NCBI GenBank assembly: GCA_026003255.1
Contig: BPGX01000002.1
Span: 186,001 to 250,000 of the forward strand
Source: Bacteroidia bacterium
Lineage (GTDB): Bacteria; Bacteroidota; Bacteroidia; B-17B0; Aurantibacillaceae
Reading direction: 5' to 3'
Length of the DNA: 64,000 nucleotides
A program made the position numbers and the translations under genes. A model generated the notes under the pieces. That model was not told where the DNA came from. It did not search any database and saw only the letters and a program-made list of their open reading frames with translations. The number at the start of each line of letters is the position of its first letter. Position 1 is the stretch's first letter. Below, one piece after another: positions 40,694 to 51,228 of the stretch.

Positions 40694-41134
40694 ATGCTAA
40701 ACTACATCATTCGTGAAAAAGAAGATTGGAATCAATTTGTTCTATTCATTCATAAGAACTTTCGTGAGAAAAGGATTTTTTTATTGAAGGGGAATTTAGG
40801 TGCTGGAAAAACAACTTTTGTTCAGGCATTTTGTAAAATGTTGAATTGTTCCGAGCATGTTACTAGTCCTACTTTTTCAATACTTAACATTTATCATGAT
40901 GATAAAAAAAATCCTATTTATCATTTTGATTTATATCGATTAAAAAGTTTATATGAATTAAAAGATATAGGTTTTGAAGATTATTTATATTCTGGTAATT
41001 ATTGTTTCATAGAATGGCCAGATTTAGCCATTGATCTTATAAAATCAGATGATTGTCTTATTAAAACAACATTAGAAGTGAATATTCAATTTATCCCTGA
41101 ATTAAATTATCGGGATATATTTATTAAAGAATAA
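40694..41134 (+). CDS. tsaE: tRNA threonylcarbamoyladenosine biosynthesis ATPase TsaE
   Basis: LLKGNLGAGKTTFVQAFCKMLN, VTSPTFSILNIY, IYHFDLYRL, FIEWPD. Confidence 0.95.
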   Translation: MLNYIIREKEDWNQFVLFIHKNFREKRIFLLKGNLGAGKTTFVQAFCKMLNCSEHVTSPTFSILNIYHDDKKNPIYHFDLYRLKSLYELKDIGFEDYLYSGNYCFIEWPDLAIDLIKSDDCLIKTTLEVNIQFIPELNYRDIFIKE

Positions 41135-41289
41135 TTTGAAATGATTTTTGGATTGAATGCTAATGGAAAAAACTATTTAATAAAACTCATTCAAGATTTT
41201 CATTTTAGATTATGAAAATTTTTTATCAATAATGTTTAAATGAAAAAATAATTGTACTTTTGTGTTACTAACCAATAAAATTTACAACT

Positions 41290-41685
41290 ATGGGATGTAT
41301 TACAAGCATTGCTATTGCAGCATGGCTGATAGCATTCACTGGAGGAGTACTACTCCTTTACAAAGTACAAAAAGAAAACTTACAATGGCCTTTTAGAGTA
41401 GCAGGATGGCTGGTGATTATTGTTGCATTAGGAGGCATGCTATGTTGTTCGTTAAGATGCATGATGAGGAGTTGTCATGGGGATACATGTGGAAGACCGC
41501 CGATGATGATGCCGTATATGCATCATGGGATGTGTCAATCGCATTGTGGTGGGGAAAAATGTTACAAAGGAGGGCGATGCGAAAGAGACAATGACGAATG
41601 TTGCGAAGAAGAGGACGAAGAAGTTCATGAAAAAGAAGTGAAAATCGTTATTCATTCGGACAGTGCCGATGTGAAAAAGAAGTAA
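41290..41685 (+). CDS. Small membrane protein with Cys/Met/His-rich segment and acidic tail
   Basis: Two N-terminal TM segments, then CCSLRCMMRSCHGDTCGRPPMMMPYMHHGMCQSHCGGEKCYKGGRCERDNDECCEEEDEE. Confidence 0.65.
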   Translation: MGCITSIAIAAWLIAFTGGVLLLYKVQKENLQWPFRVAGWLVIIVALGGMLCCSLRCMMRSCHGDTCGRPPMMMPYMHHGMCQSHCGGEKCYKGGRCERDNDECCEEEDEEVHEKEVKIVIHSDSADVKKK

Positions 41686-41721
41686 ACGAAACTTTTTTAA
41701 TCACCCTGCTTATTGAAAAAT

Positions 41722-41755
41722 AAAAAGCCCTTCATGTTTTTTGAAGGGCTTTTTT
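41722..41755. terminator. Bidirectional Rho-independent terminator
   Basis: AAAAAGCCCTTCA-tgttttt-TGAAGGGCTTTTTT between convergent genes. Confidence 0.9.
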
Positions 41756-41772
41756 ATTATTGTATTAGATTA

Positions 41773-43893
41773 TTATTCTTTAATGATTTTTCTCACCATT
41801 TTTTGACCATTTAATTCAATCTGTAAAAAGTAAATACCTTCTGGAACAGATGGAATGCTGACATTTATACTATGCTCTCCAACTTCTAATTTTTGAGGTA
41901 TTGATTTCAATACTGTTTTACCTAAAATATCCGTAATGTAATATGTAACTTCAGATGCATCACTCAGATGGAATTTTATAATAAAGTTTCCATTAGTTGG
42001 GTTAGGTGATACATTTAATCCGATACTTTGTGTTAGTTCATTGACGCCAGTTGGTACAGAGAAATTTATATCATCTAAGAAGAAGTTATTTCCAAATCCG
42101 TTAGTAGCATCTTCCTGAAAGATGAAGCGAATTCTAACATTGGGTTTCGTTTTGAATGAATTAAAAGCAGGATTGCTTGTTAGCGTGTAGAGTTTAAATT
42201 GTGAGGGTGTTGGATAAAATGGTGTTGATGTTACTCCTCCTGAACCGCTCGCCAAAGTAGACCCACTTGGTTGATAGATATTTGTCCATGTTCCACCACA
42301 ATCTGCACTGGCTTGGACAATGAGTTTATCTTGATGGGTAGAGGTTTTTTGTGCGTAAGCGTATTTAAATGTGAAAGTGGCACCTGGATTATTTAAGAAA
42401 TCATAAGAAGGTGTCTCAAGCGTTTCCTGAACACCAGCAGGTTCAAGTGAACCATTAATGAACATTGCATTAGTTCCGGTTGCACCTCCACCTGTATATA
42501 CTTGCCATGTTGTTCCTCCACTTCCGTTAATGACACTCCAATTTGGTGGTAAGCTGGTACTACCTTCAAAACTTTCAAAATTACTTCCAGTGATGTTAGG
42601 CGTACCGTTTAATACATTTACAGAGAACGTGTAAGTAGTACAACCGGCAAAGTTGCAAGTTGTTAATGAAACGGTTTGAATACCGGGCGTAGAAAATACT
42701 ACAGTGGTAACAGATGCAGAAGGATTGGCAAAAGTAGCACCACCCGTGGCTGCCCATGTTCTGCTGGCTACGGGACCATTGAAAGATTTATCTGTTACTG
42801 TTAAAGAACTACCACTACACACTGTAAAGGACGCTGGATAACCATACGCAATAGGATAGCAGGTAGCCGTATCATTCACTCCTGTAGCAGTAAGATTAGC
42901 CGTTGTAGATAAGTTATTCCTGCCAGACGTTGAAGATGCTAAAGCCGTTCTCATTTTATTGGTTTGACCTGCAGTAAACATTTTGGGGCAGGAGCTATAA
43001 TCCATAATGTTTTCAACATTTTCAGGAGAAGAACAACCGGAACCTGTAGCACTGCTAGGGCAAGTACTGAAAAATCCCTTTGTAATAGGAGTATCGCTCA
43101 CTCCATCATCACCGCAGCTTACCCCGGGATTATTAGTGTTTCCCCATGTATGACTGAGATTCAACCAGTGTCCAATTTCGTGAGAAAGCGAACGTGCTTG
43201 TGTACCACTTAAAAATTGATAGTTATATACAATAGCATCTCTGGAAGAACCGGATGTCCATGTACCCGGTTTGTAGGTGTAACCAACTATAATTCCTCCA
43301 CTTGTGCTACAGTTAGGCGCAGATTGACAAATTTCCTTTACGATATATATGTTCAAATATTTTGTCGGATTCCATGTGTACGGATATGGAAAGTTAGCTT
43401 GTACCCAATTGGTATTGGTATTATAGTAATGAACAATTCCACTTGTACAATTACCATTAGGATCTTTATGAGCCAGCATAAAAACAATATCACTGTTGAT
43501 GTATAGTGATTTAAATGCGGAATAAATGGTACCAGTATCTGAACCCTGTCTTGCAAAATCACGATTAACTTGTGCAAGGGCATTGATAAGTGTAGCATCT
43601 GAAATATTTTCAGGACCATTTAAATGAAGCACGTGGAATACAACTGGCACAGTATATTGAAATGCCGCTATTTTCCCTTCGTGCAATTTAAGAGATGCTT
43701 CATAGTTCTTATAGGCCTCTTCTAATTCTTTTTGAGCGGCTTCGTATCTTTTTCTAGCTTCGGGGTCTTGCTGAAAAGCGTGTTCCATGGCTTCATACGT
43801 GATGCACGGAATGATTTTGTCTGGTGATTGCTGAGCAAAAACATTTAAATGCATCAGCAAGTAAGAAAAAATAAAAATACTAATTTTTTTCAT
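41773..43893 (-). CDS. M43-family (pappalysin-like) secreted metalloprotease with PKD-like domain and T9SS sorting domain
   Basis: SHEIGHWLNLSHTWG, ENIMDYSSCPKMFTAGQ; C-terminal VSPNPTNGNFIIKF...GIYFLQIELNGQKMVRKIIKE. Confidence 0.92.
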   Translation of the reverse strand: MKKISIFIFSYLLMHLNVFAQQSPDKIIPCITYEAMEHAFQQDPEARKRYEAAQKELEEAYKNYEASLKLHEGKIAAFQYTVPVVFHVLHLNGPENISDATLINALAQVNRDFARQGSDTGTIYSAFKSLYINSDIVFMLAHKDPNGNCTSGIVHYYNTNTNWVQANFPYPYTWNPTKYLNIYIVKEICQSAPNCSTSGGIIVGYTYKPGTWTSGSSRDAIVYNYQFLSGTQARSLSHEIGHWLNLSHTWGNTNNPGVSCGDDGVSDTPITKGFFSTCPSSATGSGCSSPENVENIMDYSSCPKMFTAGQTNKMRTALASSTSGRNNLSTTANLTATGVNDTATCYPIAYGYPASFTVCSGSSLTVTDKSFNGPVASRTWAATGGATFANPSASVTTVVFSTPGIQTVSLTTCNFAGCTTYTFSVNVLNGTPNITGSNFESFEGSTSLPPNWSVINGSGGTTWQVYTGGGATGTNAMFINGSLEPAGVQETLETPSYDFLNNPGATFTFKYAYAQKTSTHQDKLIVQASADCGGTWTNIYQPSGSTLASGSGGVTSTPFYPTPSQFKLYTLTSNPAFNSFKTKPNVRIRFIFQEDATNGFGNNFFLDDINFSVPTGVNELTQSIGLNVSPNPTNGNFIIKFHLSDASEVTYYITDILGKTVLKSIPQKLEVGEHSINVSIPSVPEGIYFLQIELNGQKMVRKIIKE

Positions 43894-44313
43894 AAGAATG
43901 TGTTTTTGGAACTACAAATTTACAAATTATTTTTGAGAAATTGATGAAAAATTAACAAAAAAATATCTATTTTTTTTTCAATGGCAATATAATTTAATGA
44001 GCGGAATGATCTCAGAAGATTTTGTAATATCCAATATGTTTTCAATAACACCAAATAATATTTCAGTAATGATATATCATTCTTGTAACTTTAGAACAAA
44101 TAGTACATAGATAACACAGATTGGTAGGGATTTTTCACAGATTATTTTTTTGAAATTATCACTAATGGCACTAATTCGTGTATTCGTGGTTAAAAAGAGA
44201 ACACAGATAACACAGATAACACTGATTTAGGCAGATTATTTTATTTCAGGATTTTCATTTCTTAGTTTATTTTTTTCAATAAATAATTTTAAGAATATCC
44301 AATAGTTTATTTT

Positions 44314-44506
44314 AATCCAAATTATGTATTAGAAATTATGTGCATTCACAAGAGATTGCTTCGGGTGTTAACACGCCCTCGCAATGACGAGCTTATTCTT
44401 CATTCTTACAACTATCAAACTGGTGAAAACAAAATAATGTCTAAAACCAGCAGTAATATAGAAAAGCATAATATTTGAGTAATGTTTAATGAATAATTTG
44501 GGTTTA
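44314..44506 (-). repeat. MITE-like interspersed repeat, type 'CATTGCGA', inverted copy d
   Basis: CCAAATTATGTATTAG...AAGAGATTGCTTCG...CCTCGCAATGACG...AATGAATAATTTGGGTTTA; internal part is the reverse complement of copies b and c. Confidence 0.7.
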
Positions 44507-44827
44507 ATCCAGATTATGCAATAGAATCAATAGAGTTTGAATTTTCTACAAAATCCATATAATATATCTTAACCACAATTCACCTTGTTAAATATAGCAA
44601 CTATCTAACAGGGTGAACACTAAGAAAATAAACAAAGTTCACAAATCCCTTATATATTTTGCAAACGAGAAATGCTTTGTATTCTTAATAAAAAACTTTG
44701 TGATTTTTGTGGTTCAAAATATCAGACAATTTAATTTAAAATCAAATTGGCGATATAAATTTTTATTCTAATATCAATGAAATGAAACAATATGTAAGTT
44801 TGCTAATTTTAATGTATAATTGGGGTT
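44503..44827 (+). repeat. MITE-like interspersed repeat, type 'AACCACAATG' (copy e)
   Basis: TTTAATCCAGATTATGCAATAGAATCAATAGAGTTTGAATTTTCTACAAAATCCAT...AACCACAATTCAC...TTTTGTGGTTC...TAATGTATAATTGGGGTT. Confidence 0.65.
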
Positions 44828-44850
44828 AAAGTAACTGCTAGTTAGCATTA

Positions 44851-46020
44851 TTAAGGACTCTTCAAAAGAGCCATATAAAATCCGTCAAAACCTTGAGAAG
44901 GCAATAATGTTTGTTCCTTTAATAATTTAAACTCTGGATGTTGATTCAAAAACCATTGAATTTGATCTTCGTTTTCTTTTTTAAGAATACTACAAGTTAC
45001 ATAAAGCAAATAACCATCAGGTTTTAGCATTTCACAATAATCCTTTAAGATGTTTCTTTGGATATAAATGAGTTCATTTAAGTTTTGCGATGAGAATTTT
45101 AATTTGGTATCCGGATTTCGTTTAATAACACCAGTGCCACTACAGGGGGCGTCAATTAATACAATATCGGCAGAGTGCTTTAAACGTTTGATTATTTTTG
45201 AAGAACTAATGGGTTTAATTTGTATGTTGGAACACCCCGCACGGTTTGATCTTTTATGTAATTCATGGAGTTTTTTATCTTCTACATCTAATGCTATGAT
45301 TTGTCCTTTGTTTTGTTTGAGTGCGGAGAGATGTAGTGTTTTTCCGCCAGCACCGGCACAAGCATCTATGATGCGATGGGCGTTTTGAAGCACTTCTTCT
45401 GGAATAAAGCGAGCGACTTTTTGAGAAGATAAATCCTGAAATTCGTAATATCCTTTTTTGAATAAATCATTTTGGCTTAAAAATTTTTTATTGGTGATGA
45501 TTAATGCCTCAGGACATTCAGTGTTTTCAATGGTTTCAATACCTAACTTAAAAAGTTCTTCTTGAAGTTGTTCTTTGGTGATTTTAATTGTATTAGTTCG
45601 AATTACCAGTGGAGCGGATTGATTGAGTGCTTTTGCTTCTGTTAGCCATTGATCTTTTCCAAGCGATTGAATACCTTCGTTCCATAAGTCATCATTAAAA
45701 GAAAGTAATATTCTCTCCGGGATATCAGCATTTGAAGTGATTTCATTGATAGTATATTGATTTAACGTATTGAGATTTTGAAAATAATAGTTGACGATAC
45801 CGAGAATACTTTTGTCAGCAGAGAGATATTCGAGCAAGTAATAATATCTAACAATGTTGTATACAGTTTCAGCAATGATGCTTCTATCACGCTTACCAAG
45901 TTTTTTGTTGGTTTTAAAGAGGTATTCTAAAACTTTGTCTGAATAATAGTTTTCGTAAATGATTTTTTGAAGAGCGGTAATAATATTGTTTAAGATGGGT
46001 GTATAGATTTTCATTGGCAA
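44851..46020 (-). CDS. RsmB/NOL1/NOP2/Sun family RNA m5C methyltransferase
   Basis: RIIDACAGAGGKTLHLSAL, ADIVLIDAPCSGTGVIKRNPDTKLKF, YLLYVTCSILKKENEDQI. Confidence 0.93.
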   Translation of the reverse strand: MPMKIYTPILNNIITALQKIIYENYYSDKVLEYLFKTNKKLGKRDRSIIAETVYNIVRYYYLLEYLSADKSILGIVNYYFQNLNTLNQYTINEITSNADIPERILLSFNDDLWNEGIQSLGKDQWLTEAKALNQSAPLVIRTNTIKITKEQLQEELFKLGIETIENTECPEALIITNKKFLSQNDLFKKGYYEFQDLSSQKVARFIPEEVLQNAHRIIDACAGAGGKTLHLSALKQNKGQIIALDVEDKKLHELHKRSNRAGCSNIQIKPISSSKIIKRLKHSADIVLIDAPCSGTGVIKRNPDTKLKFSSQNLNELIYIQRNILKDYCEMLKPDGYLLYVTCSILKKENEDQIQWFLNQHPEFKLLKEQTLLPSQGFDGFYMALLKSP

Positions 46021-46080
46021 AGCAGATAAAATGCGGCAAAAGTGTAATTTATTTTTTAATACAGGTATTAAAAATTTCCT

Positions 46081-46089
46081 TATATTTGC
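46081..46089 (+). promoter_or_regulatory. Bacteroidota-type -7 box (TAnnTTTG)
   Basis: TATATTTGC upstream of ATG 46109. Confidence 0.5.
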
Positions 46090-46108
46090 AGTAGAAAATT
46101 ATTTACCT

Positions 46109-46480
46109 ATGAAGAATATGAGTTATTTTTTTGGTGTGATAATGGTTTTTGTGGGTTCTTTATTGTATATGTCTTGTAAAAAAGATACTACTTGTAAAGT
46201 GAATGTAAAATGTGTGAATGCTTCAACGGGTGCTGCAGTGGATGGAGCACTGGTGAAGTTGTATGCTCCTGTAAAAACAGCATCTGGAGGAACAGTGGTA
46301 GCAGATGTGAAAGCGGAAGGAACTACTAATTCTGATGGAGTAGTATCTTTTAAATTTAAGTTGCCCGCGATATTTAATATCAGAGCAGAAAAAACGAGCG
46401 ATTCATTAGTGGGTACGGGAATGGTTACATTAGAAGAAGGTAAAACGGTAGATGCCACGGTTCAAATGAAGCATCAATAA
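46109..46480 (+). CDS. Hypothetical lipoprotein with a carboxypeptidase-regulatory/Ig-like fold
   Basis: Lipobox LLYMSCKK; VNASTGAAVDGALVKLYAP...GTTNSDGVVSFKF. Confidence 0.65.
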   Translation: MKNMSYFFGVIMVFVGSLLYMSCKKDTTCKVNVKCVNASTGAAVDGALVKLYAPVKTASGGTVVADVKAEGTTNSDGVVSFKFKLPAIFNIRAEKTSDSLVGTGMVTLEEGKTVDATVQMKHQ

Positions 46481-46487
46481 TTTAAAT

Positions 46488-47171
46488 TTGAACGAACCAT
46501 TGTTAGTAATACGATATACCTTTTGTTTAATTTTATTAGGAGCACTTTTTGCGTGTGATAGTCCTGTATTTCACAATAAGAAATCAGAAGGATTGATAGA
46601 ATATAAAGTAGAAGCGGTAGATAAAACACATCCATTGGCAGGTTTAGCTCCGGATAAGGCGATTTTAAAATTCAAGGATGATAAGTATATGATTGAGATG
46701 AGTACAATGGGTGTGTTTAAAACCATTTTTATATTAGATGCGAAAAAAAAGACATTAACAGAGATGATTAAGTTTATGGATATAAAAAAAGCGTGTATTG
46801 AAACTCAGGAAGACCTTGTAAAAGAAGCCAATCTGTATGCTCTGAAATTTAAGAATACAAATGAAAAAACAACATTGGCAGGATATAAGTGTCATAAATT
46901 ATGGGCATATTATGTCTCCAATCCGCAAGACAGTTTTGAAGTATTGTATACAAAAGAATTAGAACCGCAAAATATCTATGATTTAAGTGCGTATAAAGGC
47001 ATCAATGGGATGTTGATGAAATATCGGTTGAGAAAATGGGGACTGGAGTTGGAATTTACAGCACAAAATGTTTCTCTACAACAAATTCCGGACGAAGAGT
47101 TTGAATTACCAGCATACTACAAAGTGATTAGTAAAGAAGAGATGGAACAATTTATCAAGAGTTTGCAATAA
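46488..47171 (+). CDS. Hypothetical lipoprotein (DUF4412-like)
   Basis: Signal/lipobox ALFACDSP; IEYKVEAVDKTHPLAGLAPDKAILKFKDDKYMIEMSTMG. Confidence 0.6.
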   Translation: MNEPLLVIRYTFCLILLGALFACDSPVFHNKKSEGLIEYKVEAVDKTHPLAGLAPDKAILKFKDDKYMIEMSTMGVFKTIFILDAKKKTLTEMIKFMDIKKACIETQEDLVKEANLYALKFKNTNEKTTLAGYKCHKLWAYYVSNPQDSFEVLYTKELEPQNIYDLSAYKGINGMLMKYRLRKWGLELEFTAQNVSLQQIPDEEFELPAYYKVISKEEMEQFIKSLQ

Positions 47172-48297
47172 GATTAATTAGTTTCAATATATTTTCTTCG
47201 TTACTAAATTCTTTCAGTAGCGATTGTCTTTGTTCAATCGCAAAATCATCAAATTCCAGTGTTTGAACTGATTGAATAGTAGTTATCATTTCATCGTGAT
47301 TATTCTTGATGAAGAATGAAGCATTCGGTTTTAGTGATGTACCCGCAATCATTTTTTCATTGCATACGATAAATCGTGCTGTAAATAAGCTGTAGAGTAA
47401 TTTTAGTTTTAGTCCGGTGGCTTGATGGGTGTAAAGCCAAACAATGTGAGCATTCTGGATGAGTTGTTTCATCTCATTGGTGTCGGGATTGGGGACAATT
47501 TTTATGTGAGGATATTTTTCTGCTTTTTTGTAAAGAAAGTCAGGCGGATTTTTGCCAGCAATAAAAATTGGTAAAGAAATGTATGGTGCTATTTTTTCAA
47601 TGAGGAATTCAGCAGCTTTATAGTTTTCTGCTACACTTAAATTTCCGTGATATAATAAATAATCGCCTTTCCCTTTCCATACGCTTATATCATTATATGG
47701 ATGAAATGAGGGTAGATGAATCGAATGTATATTTGAATAGTATTGATGAGTGTATTTGTCGTCTGCTTGAGTAACGGGCAAAAGAATATTTGCTTTTGGA
47801 AATGCTTTTTTTTCGTAGAAATAAAGTTTGATACTCTCAATTAAAAAATAAAATTTTTTGATAAGATTTTTTTCAGATAAAAATAGATGATAGTAATAAT
47901 GATGTTCAATATTGCTTAATCGAAGGATTTTTAATCGGTGTTTCAAATCAGGATGATTGATAAAATAAGCACAGTGTAAGGTTTCAAACAAAATGGGATA
48001 ATTGTCTTGTTTTAAATTATTCAAAAGTTCGTGAGATTTTCTGGAAACAACTGTATAGGGCAATAAACACAAATGTTGAGAAAAGGTGGCATTGCGTTTG
48101 TAATAATAAATTTTATGGCAATAATTAGAAAGTTCTTCGGATGGAGTTTTTGAATTGTATTGAAAACAATGCAGGATAACTTTGATTCCTTTTTGATAGA
48201 GGTATTTTATTTTATAGAAAACATCAATAATTCCACCATAATCAGGAGGGTAAGGTATGTCAAAAGCAACAATGTGTATATATGAATCTTTCTTCAC
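47155..48297 (-). CDS. Glycosyltransferase (GT4-like)
   Basis: IVAFDIPYPPDYGGIIDVFYKIKYLYQKGIKV; LLYHGNLSVAENYKAAEFLIEKI. Confidence 0.85.
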   Translation of the reverse strand: MKKDSYIHIVAFDIPYPPDYGGIIDVFYKIKYLYQKGIKVILHCFQYNSKTPSEELSNYCHKIYYYKRNATFSQHLCLLPYTVVSRKSHELLNNLKQDNYPILFETLHCAYFINHPDLKHRLKILRLSNIEHHYYYHLFLSEKNLIKKFYFLIESIKLYFYEKKAFPKANILLPVTQADDKYTHQYYSNIHSIHLPSFHPYNDISVWKGKGDYLLYHGNLSVAENYKAAEFLIEKIAPYISLPIFIAGKNPPDFLYKKAEKYPHIKIVPNPDTNEMKQLIQNAHIVWLYTHQATGLKLKLLYSLFTARFIVCNEKMIAGTSLKPNASFFIKNNHDEMITTIQSVQTLEFDDFAIEQRQSLLKEFSNEENILKLINLIANS

Positions 48298-48299
48298 AA

Positions 48300-48995
48300 T
48301 TAAACAGGCAATTTTTCAAGCATAAATGCTCTGTAAAAATTTTCAAGGATTTGGTGTTGTAAAGTATTTATATCAATCTTCAAAATTTGAGATGCAGCAT
48401 TGTACACATCTTTTATGGATATTGTTTCATCATTGTTATAAAAAAGTATTCTTTTTGCAGAAGTATTTTTTAGGTGCAATAAAATATTCTCGTTCCCTAA
48501 AACAATTGATTTATCAAATGCAATGTAATAATCTTTAATGCCATTTATATTTTTTAGATTATCTGGCAAATAATCGGATGGAATGATAACAGGGTGTTTG
48601 AATTTTTGTTGTGTAAGAATGTCAATAATTTCTTTCCATGCTTTATGACAATATAGAATAAGTGGCTTGTTTAATAATTGCGCTGTTTTTACTTGTTGAG
48701 TAAAAATTTTTTCTTGTTCGGGATAATTAATCTCAAAACTTTTGTCTAATCCGCATTCACCAATAGCCAGACAAGATTTTTCAGAGGCATTAATAAAAAA
48801 GAGTTCTACAGATTTATTGTAATTTTCTTTGTCAATATACCACGGATGAATCCCTGTTGAATACAACAATGGTTTTTGAATTGTATCAATAGGAATGTTT
48901 ACTACTTCAATAGATGCTTCCTGAAAGGAATTTTTTGTGAAAACATTTATATACATAACACAAGCAAATTTAGTAAAAGAATAAGCATTATGCAA
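48300..48995 (-). CDS. TatD-family hydrolase (divergent)
   Basis: STGIHPWYID, AIGECGLDKSFEINYPEQEKIFTQQVKTAQLLNKPLILYCHKAW. Confidence 0.8.
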   Translation of the reverse strand: MHNAYSFTKFACVMYINVFTKNSFQEASIEVVNIPIDTIQKPLLYSTGIHPWYIDKENYNKSVELFFINASEKSCLAIGECGLDKSFEINYPEQEKIFTQQVKTAQLLNKPLILYCHKAWKEIIDILTQQKFKHPVIIPSDYLPDNLKNINGIKDYYIAFDKSIVLGNENILLHLKNTSAKRILFYNNDETISIKDVYNAASQILKIDINTLQHQILENFYRAFMLEKLPV

Positions 48996-49059
48996 ACTTC
49001 TTCAAACATTTTATTTTTATCCATCTACGTTTTACTTTAAGTATATTCGCAGAAATCAT

Positions 49060-51228
49060 TTGATTATTATGAGTAAAAAAACAGATAGCGTTTACGATAA
49101 AGTTTTAAAATTATTGAAGGATGTATATCCACGTTCGTTGAATTATAAACAAATTACTAAAAAACTCATCTCTTCTATTCCGGTTGAAAAAGAAGAGGTA
49201 AAAGACATTTTGTTCAATTTGCATCAAAAAGGATTAATATCAGAACACAAAATTGGGAAATATCGCTATAAGATGCCAGATAAATTTGTAACAGGAATTA
49301 TTGAATTTACTTCCAGAGGAGATGCCTATCTCTTAACCGAAGATGGACACGAAGATATTTACATCCACCCAGACGATACCGGAAAGGCCTTTCATGGAGA
49401 TTTTGTAAAAGTTAAACTATTAGATAAAAAACGAAGAAAACAATTAACCGGAAAAGTTGTCGAAGTACTTAAACGGGCTAAAACGCAATTTGTTGGTAAC
49501 ATTCAAATTAAAGACGATTATGCTTTTGTAGTCCCTGACTTCAACAAGATGCATAAAGATTTTTTTATTCGTGAGAAACACATTAATGGTGCAAAGAATG
49601 GAGATAAAGTGGTAGTAGAACTTATTGAATGGAAAGATGAAGATAAAAATCCGATTGGTAAGGTGGTGAAAGTTTTAGGAAGACCCGGTAAGCACGAAAC
49701 AGAAATACACGCCATAATGTTTGAATTTGGCTTGCCATCTGAATTTCCTGAAGAAGTGGAAGAAGAAGCCAACGCAATACCAGAAACAATACCTGAGGAA
49801 GAAATAAGAAACCGGAGAGATTTTAGAGATGTGTTGACATTTACAATAGATCCAATTGACGCAAAGGATTTTGATGATGCTTTGTCTATTCAAAAACATC
49901 ACAGTGGTTTATGGGAAATTGCCGTGCACATTGCCGATGTATCGCACTATGTAAAGCCGAATACAGAATTAGATAAAGAGGCCTTGTTGAGAGGAACTTC
50001 TGTTTATCTGGTAGATAGGACAATACCAATGTTGCCAGAAAAATTGAGTAACAACATTTGTTCTTTACGGCCAAATGAAGATAGATTGTGTTTTAGTGCT
50101 GTTTTTTTGATGGACGATAATGCCAGAGTACATCATCAGTGGTTTGGAAAAACGATTATTCATAGTAACCGGCGATTTACCTACGAAGAAGTGCAAAAGA
50201 TTTTGGAAAGCAAAAAGGGTGAATATGCAGATGAATTGTTATTGTTAGACAAATTGGCTAAAAAAATGCGTACGGAGAGAATGAGAAACGGATCAATCAT
50301 TTTTGATAAAATAGAAGTAAAGTTTCATCTGGATGAAAGTGGAATACCGACTAGTGTATATTTCAAAATACAACAAGATGCCCATCGTTTGATAGAAGAT
50401 TTTATGCTGTTAGCGAACAAGTCAGTGGCAAAGTTCTTGAGTGAACCACCGGATTATTTAGATTCTAAAAGAAAGAAAAAATATGCATCTGTTTATCGTG
50501 TACACGATGCACCATCCGAAGAAAAATTAGAAGAGTTTGCCAGAATTTGTGCGCAATTTGGATATAAAGTTGATATTAAAAATCCTGACAAAACGGTACA
50601 ATCTATCAATAAAGTTTTGCAGGAAGTAAAAGGTAAAAAAGAATCGAATATGTTAGAAATGCTGGCTATTCGCAGTATGGCAAAGGCCATTTATTCTACT
50701 GATAACATTGGACATTACGGATTAGGATTTGATTATTACACGCATTTCACTTCTCCTATTCGTCGTTATCCGGATATTTTAGTGCATCGTTTGTTGGAAG
50801 CAAGATTGAATGAAAAAATGTATTCCAATAAAGAAGAATTAGAATTTTTTTGTAAACAATCATCTGAACGTGAACGAGTAGCTACGGATGCAGAAAGAGC
50901 GTCTGTAAAATACAAACAGGTGGAATATATGATGGATAAGATTGATCAGATTTTTCCAGCAGTGATAACAGGTGTTACAGAATGGGGCATATATGCTGAA
51001 ATTACGGAAAATCTTTGTGAAGGAATGATTCGCTTAAAAGATTTGCAGGATGATTTTTACATTTATGATCCAGATAACTTCCGATACATTGGAAAACATT
51101 ATAGAAAAATTTACGCCCTTGGGGATCAGATTCTTGTCAAAGTAAAATCTGCGGATTTATTCAAGAAACAATTAGATCTGGAGATTGTAAGCCCCCATCA
51201 GAAATTGCACAAAAAGAAGAAACATTAG
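49060..51228 (+). CDS. rnr: Ribonuclease R
   Basis: TFTIDPIDAKDFDDALSI, HIADVSHYVKPNTELDKEA, IPMLPEKLSNNICSLRP, HFTSPIRRYPDILVHRLL, C-terminal S1 domain. Confidence 0.97.
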   Translation: MIIMSKKTDSVYDKVLKLLKDVYPRSLNYKQITKKLISSIPVEKEEVKDILFNLHQKGLISEHKIGKYRYKMPDKFVTGIIEFTSRGDAYLLTEDGHEDIYIHPDDTGKAFHGDFVKVKLLDKKRRKQLTGKVVEVLKRAKTQFVGNIQIKDDYAFVVPDFNKMHKDFFIREKHINGAKNGDKVVVELIEWKDEDKNPIGKVVKVLGRPGKHETEIHAIMFEFGLPSEFPEEVEEEANAIPETIPEEEIRNRRDFRDVLTFTIDPIDAKDFDDALSIQKHHSGLWEIAVHIADVSHYVKPNTELDKEALLRGTSVYLVDRTIPMLPEKLSNNICSLRPNEDRLCFSAVFLMDDNARVHHQWFGKTIIHSNRRFTYEEVQKILESKKGEYADELLLLDKLAKKMRTERMRNGSIIFDKIEVKFHLDESGIPTSVYFKIQQDAHRLIEDFMLLANKSVAKFLSEPPDYLDSKRKKKYASVYRVHDAPSEEKLEEFARICAQFGYKVDIKNPDKTVQSINKVLQEVKGKKESNMLEMLAIRSMAKAIYSTDNIGHYGLGFDYYTHFTSPIRRYPDILVHRLLEARLNEKMYSNKEELEFFCKQSSERERVATDAERASVKYKQVEYMMDKIDQIFPAVITGVTEWGIYAEITENLCEGMIRLKDLQDDFYIYDPDNFRYIGKHYRKIYALGDQILVKVKSADLFKKQLDLEIVSPHQKLHKKKKH

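Noticed and set aside
42964-43619. Antisense and alternate-frame ORFs within the M43 protease gene
   Set aside because: Lie fully inside a well-supported CDS; compositional by-products.
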